The translations under genes were made by a program, and so were the position numbers. From positions 32,954,001-33,018,000 of the forward strand of contig OX463824.1 of NCBI GenBank assembly GCA_949825045.1: a stretch of DNA of 64,000 nucleotides, in the 5' to 3' direction. The first letter of the stretch is position 1, and each line of letters starts with the position of its first letter. The notes beneath the pieces were generated by a model that saw only the letters and a program-made list of their open reading frames with translations, was not told where the DNA came from and ran no database searches. Origin of the DNA: Argyresthia goedartella. Taxonomy: Eukaryota > Arthropoda > Insecta > Lepidoptera > Argyresthiidae. Below, piece by piece: positions 50,553 to 59,563 of the stretch.

Positions 50553-53002
50553 GTACTGAGCCAATCAACGGACGATGGAGCCACTGAAGCCAACGTCGCG
50601 CCCGCGCCCGCGCTCCCTTGCGCCTTGTAATCATATCCGCACTGAATGAATAAACCCGCCCGCCCACCGTCCTGGTGGTATTATCGACACATTATTATCC
50701 TATCAATAACACACTTTGATCCAAAGCATGCTAATATACGTATCATTATTCATGCTTCAGTGTTCTCTTTCAGCTTATTGGATGTGTAATTTAAAATGAA
50801 CGAGTATTTTCGTGCGTTCAAAGCCTGCCTTCACAAAATAACCTAACCCACTAGATTTGAAATGGTAACTGAATTGTACTAAACTAAACAATAAGAGCCC
50901 TGTCCGAGGTCGTCACAGTCACGTCACGTCACCCTGCGTCACAGTCACGTCACGTCACGCTACGTTACTGAACAGGTGTTGTTTGTTTGTTGTTCCGAGC
51001 GGAGCCTTCAGAGAAGTCTACTGCAGCAGTTTGAACGAACACAGTGCAGCTGCAGCTGCAGCGGATGCGGATGCGGATGCGGATGCGGATGCGGGGCCAA
51101 TTTACCAACAATAAGCTGACATTGTTCGCTGCCAGTGACGGTAAACGAAAACATTGAAGATTGCAGGCACCTCCGCTTGTGGTCACCCCCTGCCACCGCC
51201 GCCCCCGCCGCCACCGCTCCGCTACCTGCGACTACTTTGTTGAATTGAGAATAATTTGTGAGTCGACTCGCACCAAACCGCAGTGACATCTGCTGGAACT
51301 GTTCTCTAAATTACACACAAGTAGTTTGTGTACGCTCGCGTCGAGCAGAGCAGCTATGTACAGTAGGTACAGGTAGACGGGCGCATTGTAGCGAGACCGA
51401 CCGCAGCAATGCGTAAGTACACCCTGTCTTTACGGAGTCCCTCCCTCTCTGTGCTTACAATTGTATGGGTAGATAGAGGCACGTATGTCTGATAAGTTAT
51501 TTTGGAATTTCGAGCAGTCAAACTGCCTTGCTGGATCAGTACAGGCGGAAACATGTCAAATTCCGCTTTTGAACATAAGGCCGTGAGTGCAATGACAAAC
51601 CCGAAGGAGAAGAGTTTGCATCAGTGCACAATATCCTATTGCAACGGTTTTACACGAGGGCAGGAGCGAACCGTACCTAGCGGCAGAGTTATGCGGCAAT
51701 CTCCTTCTCTTTGTTTCGCTTAGAATAGGTAAACGCATAGGGCCTTACCATAAAAAAAATAACTACTGTTCAACACTTGTTTAAAAACAAAAGTACACGG
51801 GATTTCACGTTTGTTTTGAGGTTAAAAACTGTTTAATATTTTTTGTGGTAACACGGATATTGTCACATCTCGGTGGTCGTGGAAAAATACGCGTCTCTAG
51901 CGGTGCGCCCGCCCCCGCCCCCCGCCCCCGGGTGTCCACTTGTCGGCGCTCCTGATGTGGCGCTGCGTCACAGAATACTTAATAGTACTTCGCGGGCGCA
52001 CCGTGACGTGGTGGGAAAATCACAACCGTTTATAACGACTACGACAGTCGGATACGACATCGACGGAATAGAAAAAACAAGTTCTTTATATTCCGTTGGT
52101 GGATTGGGACTCAGAGCACACAAATATTTTTTTGTTGATCTCCAAAATACAAACCTACTCCGATCATCTTTCATTCTAAAATAACTCAAAATTCCTAAGG
52201 TAACAACTAACCATATATTCATTTTTAAAACTAACTATTTTGAATGTTGTAGCCTGTGGAATCGGTTTGTTCACAACATTTTAAGTAGGTAGGTCTACAT
52301 GTCTTAACTATAGGCTACCTAACGAAGGATCGTTTTTTTTTAACGATTCTTGTTTTCTATTCATATATCTACCGTTATTAAAATGTTTTATCACATCGCA
52401 TTTATTTTACTAAACGGTCACATCTGCATAATCTTTGTGTCTGCTCAGTAGTAGTCAATCGTACCCACGCTGACGCTGACGCTGACGCTGACGCTGACAC
52501 CCAAGATGAAGAGTGCGGTCTAAGATCGAGTAGGCAGCGGGGGCGGGCAGGCGGGGGGCGGGCAGGCGGGGGGCGGGCAGGCAGCACGGATCACTTGTCC
52601 AATACTGTTAGCTCTATTTGTATAGTAAACCCATACTTAAATGTGAAGATTGAGTTACACATAAGTTTCTTAGAGCCTGAGCAAAAAACCAATAAGTATG
52701 GCTCTTCAACTCAATCACCAGTGCTCAGTGAAGCTGCCTGAATCAGCGGCATTGAAGAATCTCATTCTGTTTTGATGAAGGATTAATCTTTCATATACCT
52801 ACCTAGTTACGACGAGACTGCTATCTGTATCTGATGTTTGTTGTCTGCGGAAAGAGGAAGTCCGTTGGTCCGTATCCTGCGTAGAGTGTCGACGGGTCCC
52901 CTCCACCACAGTCGGCTTTTACGACATGAACGAGGAGGAGATACAATTAATGTTATAGCTATTGTCTAGCAGAATTTCTAGATCAGCATAATATATGTAT
53001 AG
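50553..53002. other. non-coding with minisatellites
   Basis: ACGTCACGTCAC repeats at 50918-50965, (GGATGC)5 at 51061-51091, (CGCTGA)5 at 52467-52497 and a 16-bp GGCGGGCAGGCGGGGG repeat at 52541-52581. GC-rich at 51180-51230 and 51900-52010. No gene recognised. Confidence 0.4.
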
Positions 53003-53326
53003 GTATATATGTTACGGCTAAAGCTAGGTGTGAAACTAAACTTAAGTTAAGCCGGCTAGTCTTAAGATTAATTTCGAGCCTCGGTTAATGTCCGAAGTGA
53101 TGTTCGTTTGTGATAACAGATGTCATCTTTAATCGGCTAGACTGCACATTAGCCGATGCGTTTCGGTTAATCTTGGACATTATTTAGCTAATGTTGAAAA
53201 GGAAGTATTCGTGCGACTGCGGGGAGCGGATATTTCGGACATAGCTGAGGCTCGAAATTAATCTTAAGACTAGCCGGCTAAACTTAAGTTTAGTTTCACA
53301 CCTAGCGTTATCCGTAACATATATAC
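53003..53326. mobile_element. MITE with about 90-bp terminal inverted repeats
   Basis: The left arm starts GTATATATGTTACGGCTAAA and runs through GGTGTGAAACTAAACTTAAG and GCCGGCTAGTCTTAAGATTA to TGTCCGAA near 53095. The right arm is the reverse complement with few differences. Length 324 bp. The core repeats sub-motifs of the arm (CGGCTAG, TTAATCTT, GGACAT), suggesting internal duplication. No coding sequence. Confidence 0.9.
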
Positions 53327-56300
53327 AACACAGATTCAGCAGATGTATGCGGACGTACTCATTCTCGATCATCATCTGTGTTTTTGTACATTCAACCTAC
53401 CTACGTACATAAATATGTTGTATACATTCTATTGTGAGTATCATCAGAGCCCACACAAACGCTGCACGACAGCACCATTGTAGGAGTCTCGCGAGATCAC
53501 GACACCTCGTGAAGAGACCTATTTGATTGAACATTCACATCTCGTTTGGATCATCCACGACCAACTTGCTTTGTTGCATTAGTCACATTGTGCACTTCCT
53601 AAAAACCAGTGACCTTTTGGAACTCTTTAAACAAGATTCGTCAGATTGGAAGTTGGACCTCACTCCTTAGTCATTTTTACGATTCCTACCTATCGGATAA
53701 GTGATTTGTAAATGCTGTTGAAATAAAAAGCCTGCTTCTCTAGATACCTAAATAGTAGCAAGGTAGCAATTAAAAATCATGTTAAACAGGCTGACTGGCG
53801 GCGGCGGCGGCGCGGCGGCGGCGGAAGGAACAGTTAATTAATCACTGAACAAGAGATAATGTTATTGAGTGCAGTGTAACTAAAGTGGAACCGGTCCTCT
53901 GACTAGCAGTTGGGTCCACCCACCCACCCGCACACTCAAGAACCTGCAACAACATTCACAATAAATTAACCTTTTAAATTACCTGCCCGCAGCTTTCTTT
54001 ATTATTGTCGAAAGAAGGCGAAAGCTAAATGTTATTGCAAAAATAAAGTGACTTTTTACGGAGGCAAGGATTCAAATATTACGTTAAATCAAGCATAAAG
54101 TGTATAAGAAAAATACGGATTGAGAAAAGAAATGCGTAGAAAAATATAATGTCTGGCAATAAGAAATGGAAGAAATAAAAGCGTTTAGAAAAAAATACTC
54201 ATAGTAAAAAAATTGTATGAAAAAAAAATCGTGAGAAATAAAGCGAATGGAAAAAATAACATGAAAAATATTATTACGGAAAATTTATGTCTAACAGACA
54301 CTCCATCACAAACCTACCATAGAAATCTCTTTCTAAACATTATCTTATTATCGATGGCCTACATGAATGTGTAAGACCACGGTTTAGGATTAAAGTACAT
54401 TCACAATACAATAACAGCAAAGAATAATAACTACCTCACAGGATTACCGAGCGCTACTTCACGCAGTTATTTTCCCAAATCCCTGAATACAGCGGCGGCG
54501 TTAGTTGGCATTTTGTTTGCGATCGCGACAAGAGAGATGCGATACGATAGAGCAATAAATAACCAGCTCTTTGTTAAATTGTATTGTATGGAATAGAGGC
54601 ACGTTTTAGTATCTGGTCTGTTTCTGGAGTAACAGCGCAAGACTTGGCCAAAAGTACCAAGTATGTATGTATACTATGATATATGCCAGGTGGCGCCTGA
54701 CGGTCACTCCCTCCCACTACTAACAGGGTCACCAACATACAGTGTGACGGGCGGTTTGTTCATGCAGTGTATGTATGTATGTAGGTATTTCTGTGACAGT
54801 TGGGAGTCTAACTTCCTGCCTACGAGTACAACATGAACTGCATTAGGTACTTGCATCCTACATACTGCGACTGCGAGATATCTCCCACGGGTATAATGAA
54901 TGCGTTAGAGTGCATGGCGGGCGCACACGCACATCCATGCATGATTGGGCGTTCCAGTTTTATGAGTTCCATGTATCGAAGCGAACTATAACATGTGTTG
55001 TGTACCATAAATATTGTATTCTGAACCTAATCGTTGCTGCTTGGATGTACGGATGTAACTTTGTGACCTAGCTGTTTACAGAAAGAACGCAAAGATGACT
55101 GACAGGCATTTTGTTGCGACGGCTGTGTGAGGGATCTGTTCTGAGTTCCGACGTTTGGTGAGATTGTATTGTACACATTTGCCTGCATGGCACGTTAATA
55201 CTGAGCTATCCGATTCCGTACTATGCAAGTGGATAGTCCCCCGAGGTAGCGTCGTGTTTGCCGGCACAGGCTGGAGCACTGACTGGCAGATGGAAGGGAA
55301 ATTACATGTTTACTATAATAGCCTATCACTTGATAGTGTTATTGAATAATGGAAACAGATAGTATTATAAGAGGGCTGATTATTATCGACATTTAATGTC
55401 CCAGCCTGCAAGCATCAGAGCATTATCAGCAACGGGAAGTAAGTAAGGGTAAATAATTCAGTAGGCAGTCAGTTTAAGTTGGGTATATGAACTATTCACC
55501 GTAGATCTCCTATAGGCTATAGGTACACGGACGCCCCCGTTGAATTTTATCAGCGGGTAATCAATTTGTCAGCTCCAGACTGTTCCCCTTCCCCCTTCCT
55601 CCGCTCTTAGTTTGTCGTGACGTCACACACCCTCATGTTGATAACGCAATCGAGTCGAGGGCTTCCGTTGAAAAAATATAACACTTCAAAGTGTTCAAAG
55701 CTTCAATAACAATTTGGCTCTCGAAAAAAATTGTTCGTGTCCTGTCGTCGTCCTCCGCCGGAGCGGGAGCTGATACAATCAGTGCCCTTTGTTCGCCCGC
55801 AATGGCATTACCGCTATAGATACACTTACCACCTACATATAACTACAGTTGCCACACAGATGATAAGAATATTAGACGGAAAAAAGGCGGAAAAAGGACG
55901 CTCCTACCACAAATGTTACCTTTTACCTACAATTTGTTTAGAGCAGCAATAACACAAACAGAAAGAATAATTTATTTTCTTAGAATACATTCCTTTCCTT
56001 ATAAGCTCGCCTTTGTACATGTTTTTTCCTTAGTTTTTTTTTTATTAAAAGTTATCTGTTTGTCTGTTTTGTGTAGTACCTACAAAAAAGAAATTACGAA
56101 TTACGAAATTACATTAGTACAAAGGTAGATATGTGAGGGCTGAGGACAACATTTTACTCCACAACATAGCAAAAAAGAAGTACATACGTACCTTATGTCC
56201 GTAGTCCTTTTATTAGATATTGCAATTATCGGAATCACCATCATGTATATCTTATACTCGTAGTTTTACACTAGTTAAAAAAACTTCCATTACATAACCT

Positions 56301-56699
56301 GAACACACATTATATTCACGGATTCAACACTGCACACTCGCGCCATAACTCGGGGTCGAGGCACGTCGAGGCGAGCGAGGGTGTGTGGTCGTTATTGCGT
56401 CGGCTACGTGCTTCATTCGAGTTTCTAAAGGCACCCTAACATTTCAACTATGTATTATGTTTCAACTCCAGTGGAGTTACTCCACCGAATTGCTCTAATT
56501 AAACGAAATCAAAATTCATTTCATACCCACCCTGCCGTTGTCACACAAATATACGCTCGCTTCGATAATAGTTTCGAAATGACAGGATTGGATTGTTTTA
56601 ATTGAAGCTAGCTTAGCATTAAGTTTCATAAATAATAGGTAGGTATTAGTTCCCTGGGTCTAGCAATACACTATGGACAACTTTCGAGGTTGAAAATTT
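53327..56699. other. long non-coding stretch
   Basis: (GGC)n at 53796-53823, an A-rich strand-asymmetric block at 54060-54290, a (GTAT)n run at 54661-54672 and 54769-54783, and a weak plus-strand LINE tail (TTATAAGCTCGCCTTTGTAC) at 55999. No gene. Confidence 0.4.
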
Positions 56700-56875
56700 T
56701 ATTTAAAAAAGGAAACGCAAAAGATGCGACGACTGTGGAGTTTCTTCGGTGAGCTCTTCTCCAAAGATTCCGCCATTGTGTTAGTGAACTCACCCAAAAA
56801 AATGTAATGACGGATCTAAGTGATGTAACAACATCCTATGGAAATAAATGATTTTTGATTTGATTTAGATTTTGT
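56700..56875 (+). mobile_element. LINE 3' end with TTTGATTTGATTT tail
   Basis: GGAGTTTCTTCGGTGAGCTC then TTCTCCAAAG, followed by AATAAATGATTTTTGATTTG, the typical 3' UTR end of a CR1/Jockey-type lepidopteran LINE. Confidence 0.6.
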
Positions 56876-56996
56876 TGCTAAAAGAAAGTTCCTAATGGAA
56901 ATGAAGTCCGCGTTGCTTTAAGCTTGTTGTAGATATATAGGTAGAACACGTACCTAATGTTTCAGTTGCCGACAGCAGCTGGATTCGGTGCGCGCT

Positions 56997-57210
56997 TGTC
57001 AGTGGATTTCAACTACGATCAATAGCAAATTGCAGTGGAGACCCCACATAGATAAATTAGCTGGTATATTTTCGGCCAAGGGTAAGCACCACTTAAATAT
57101 AACCCAAAGGCATATATATATAAATGGCAAAGAATTTGTAATAGAATTATTTCTTAATAATTCTGACACCGATGTTATTTGTATTAATTGAATACTGGTT
57201 AAAGGAAAAT
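56997..57210 (+). pseudogene. scrambled LINE B fragments
   Basis: 56997-57085 encodes TINSKLQWRPHIDKLAG, nearly the same as TIDSKLQWGPHIDKLAG of LINE B at 29156-30035. Directly after it, 57086-57210 encodes HHLNITQ and ELFLNNSDTDVICIN, which looks like the start of a LINE endonuclease. In an intact LINE the endonuclease precedes this RT block by hundreds of codons, so the order is reversed. Confidence 0.6.
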
Positions 57211-57235
57211 ATGTATTATCTCTTTTAACATAAAT

Positions 57236-57783
57236 TGTTTAATATTTATGCTTTGGAACGCACCGGTTTTTTCGTTGCGCGGATCGACCGCGAGTGATCG
57301 GGACATCACTAGCTGTCACTTGTATAGTAACGAAATGACGAGTTAGAGGTTACTTTTGCACATGGAAAATGTCGGCGTCGAGCATTCGGGCCTTGGCTGT
57401 ATGTTATTTGTAATAATTGTCTAACACAGGTATCGGGGCCTGGTCGGAATGTTAATTGTAATAATCACGGCATAATCGTCGATTTCACGTCATCGGAGTG
57501 AGTGCTTCGTGCTGTGAAAGGTTGAAGTGATTCGGGGATCAATTCGTCGCGTTCGGACAGCGACCCTTTGTGTCGGCAAGCATCATGACGGCGACAGCAG
57601 CGGGCTGCGACGAGAGTAAGATTCGACTCCCCCCCCCCTGGTGTTCCTCATCCCGTATCCTGCCTCGAATTGAGCTTTCGAATTCCGGTCCACAGCGTCA
57701 AGGTCAGTACTGCTTTGTGACATTCCACTGAAAAACAACCCTACCAAGATTCCACGCCCTGTCGGTTGAGGCGTGGAATTTAA
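57236..57783 (+). repeat. possible Gypsy-type LTR
   Basis: Starts TGTTTAATATTTATGC and would end GGAATTTAATCA; TTTTGGTAGCAGAGGCGCGG follows, which resembles a Gypsy primer-binding site just after the LTR. No second copy is in the window, so the call is tentative. Confidence 0.3.
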
Positions 57784-57852
57784 TCATTTTGGTAGCAGAG
57801 GCGCGGTTTCCTAGTAGGAAATCGATTCACGGACGGTTGTAGGGTTGTTTTT
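57731..57852. other. multi-stem inverted-repeat structure
   Basis: Outer stem AAAAACAACCCTAC (57731-57744) pairs with 57839-57852. Within it, CTACCAA (57741) pairs with TTGGTAG (57789). ATTCCACGCC (57749-57758) pairs with GGCGTGGAAT (57770-57779), and TTTCCTA (57807) pairs with TAGGAAA (57815). The first two stems compete for four bases. Confidence 0.6.
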
Positions 57853-58226
57853 TTGCCACATTGTAGTTGGGAGAAAAGGGTATCTCAGATTGGTCGGCAA
57901 TCATTTTGTGAGTGAGTCTTGTGGTCGGTATACCACAATTTAGGTTCATTTTCGGTTAGTGAACGTATAAATGACGATTTAGTTAATGATTATTATAAAT
58001 TTGTAGTCGGAAACTACTGTTTGTGCGCATAAAGGATTGAACGGTCATTCCGCGAAGTAACTATATGTATGACTTGTGGTAGAACGTCGGGTTCTATAGT
58101 ACTGCAGTGTTATTTCGGTTTACAGAGCAGGGTCGGGCTATTTAAGGGGTATTAAGCTGATTTTGCTGACCTCAGTAGAAGTGTGGGTCATATCGGAGGG
58201 GCCACTTCTAGAAGGTTCATGGCTAC
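57853..58226. other. non-coding spacer before BEL/Pao element 2
   Basis: Perhaps the leader of the putative Gypsy element. No frame recognised. GCTAC at 58222-58226 would be the left target repeat of element 2. Confidence 0.3.
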
Positions 58227-58395
58227 TGTTACGGACAGCGAGCCCCGGCCAGCGCAACCGGCCGACTGACCGACTGGAAGTGCGAGCGAGATGGAGCAGC
58301 GCGCCGACAGGGACCGCATGCGTCGACTTTGAACTAGGAGTCACGATCCCTGCGACCAACACGGAGAGAACAATGGACCGACCGCTAGCCCCGAG

Positions 58396-58406
58396 TATAA
58401 ATATAA
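58396..58406 (+). promoter_or_regulatory. TATA box of element 2 LTR
   Basis: TATAAATATAA, the same box as in element 1. The LINE insertion site at 58419-58429 is only about 20 bp downstream, around the expected transcription start. Confidence 0.65.
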
Positions 58407-58429
58407 GCTAGTTTTTAAGTCGAATTGTA

Positions 58430-59288
58430 ATTGTGCCTGGATCGACGACGCTGCCTACTACGCGTCGTCGATCCAGGCACGGCACGCTGCAGTCAAACTG
58501 CAGCGCACCCTGGACATCTTGCCCGACTGGCTCGCCAAGTGGCGGTTGTCCGTCAACGTTGGGAAGACGCAGGCGCTCATCACAGGCCAGTCCCCCCTTC
58601 CACCACCACTCCAGCTCCAAGGACAGGACATCGCGTGGTCTCCGCAGGTGAAGTACCTGGGAGTGACCATCGATCGCCGGCTCACCATGAAGCAACATGT
58701 CGACAACGTCGTCAACCAGGTCAAGGTGGCACGCGCCAAGCTGCGTCCACTTCTCGACTCCAGCCTCCCTCTGAGGGCGAAGCTCGGGATCTACAAGTGC
58801 TACGTGAGATCCCGCCTCACCTACGCGGCCCCGGCATGGTACGCCCTGTGCTCGGAGACGAACAAACGGAGACTCCGAGCCCAAGAGAACCTCTCTTTGC
58901 GTACCATCGTCGACGCCCCCCGCTACGTGAGGAATGCGACGATCCAGAGGGACCTCAGATGGGAACCAGTGGACCAGATTGTCCAGAGGCTGGCGAAGGG
59001 CATGTTCGCGCGTGCGGATAGCTCACATCATCCGCACATCCGCGACATGGCGCCGTACCACGCGCGCCCGCCCGACCGCCGCCGCCTGCCACGCGACCTG
59101 GTTGCCTAGCCGGCGATCATCCAAAGGAACACCCCTCGTGAGAACATCTCCACCGCCCGCGAGGGCCCCCCGATGACCTGTCCATAGGAGTGGACAGAGG
59201 CGCTTCTTCAGGAAGAGATCCGATGATCTGACCCTGACTCCCCACGCCCCAGAATGGGTGCGTGAGAAGAATACTTGATTGATTGATT
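58430..59288 (+). mobile_element. 5'-truncated Jockey-like LINE inside the LTR
   Basis: The 11-bp repeat GTCGAATTGTA at 58419-58429 and 59289-59299 is the target duplication. The insert ends in a TTGATTGATTGATT tail. It carries the RT C-terminal coding region and a 180-bp 3' UTR. The 5' end has an 18-bp fold-back (58433-58472). Confidence 0.9.
58449..59109 (+). pseudogene. LINE reverse-transcriptase C-terminal region
   Basis: The frame runs from D-D-A-A-Y-Y (apparently the last half of the Y-A-D-D catalytic motif) through LPDWLAKWRLSVNVGKTQAL, VKYLGVTIDRRLTMKQH, YKCYVRSRLTYAAPAWYALC and RLRAQENLSLRTIVDAPRYV to the TAG after LPRDLVA. These are standard Jockey-clade RT and post-RT blocks. The upstream RT and endonuclease were lost by 5' truncation. 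The open frame suggests a fairly recent insertion. Confidence 0.85.
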
Positions 59289-59377
59289 GTCGAATTGTAG
59301 TGTTATTGCGACCACTGTCCAATAAAGACCTATCAAGGAGTGTAAACTTTCGTTTCACTTATACCACTACCAAAATT

Positions 59378-59395
59378 TGGTCCTTCGAGCCGGAT
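59378..59395 (+). other. tRNA-Tyr primer-binding site of element 2
   Basis: TGGTCCTTCGAGCCGGAT is the exact complement of the 3' end of eukaryotic tRNA-Tyr (ATCCGGCTCGAAGGACCA), 18 of 18 from memory of that tRNA. It begins 5 nt after the LTR. Confidence 0.8.
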
Positions 59396-59535
59396 CGTTG
59401 AGTCTAACTCCGATCAGTGCCGATAGGTGGAAAGGATCGTTGAGCCTGACTCCGATTATTCGTACCTAGAACGTTGAGTGACAACTCCGTTCGAAAGTAC
59501 AAGTACCTAGAGCGTTGAGTGTCACTCCGTTCAAA
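59391..59535 (+). repeat. four GTTGAGT...ACTCCG repeats in the gag leader
   Basis: CGTTGAGTCTAACTCCGAT (59396), CGTTGAGCCTGACTCCGAT (59438), CGTTGAGTGACAACTCCGTT (59472) and CGTTGAGTGTCACTCCGTT (59513). The last two also share GTACCTAGA upstream. In each, GAGT and ACTC can pair as a tiny stem. Confidence 0.85.
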
Positions 59536-59563
59536 GTACAGAACCGTATCAGATCGGTACGAG

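Larger units (their letters stand above)
58227..59372 (+). repeat. 5' LTR of BEL/Pao element 2, interrupted by a LINE
   Basis: Begins TGTTACGGACAGCGAGCC (compare TGTTCGCGAC in element 1) and ends in CA five bases before the primer site. TATAAATATAA at 58396-58406 and AATAAA at 59323-59328. Removing the 870-bp LINE insertion with one target copy leaves about 276 bp. The left boundary cannot be checked against a 3' LTR. Confidence 0.6.

Noticed and set aside
58408..58884. 158-aa minus-strand frame in the LINE insert
   Set aside because: Shadow of the Jockey-like RT frame on the plus strand.
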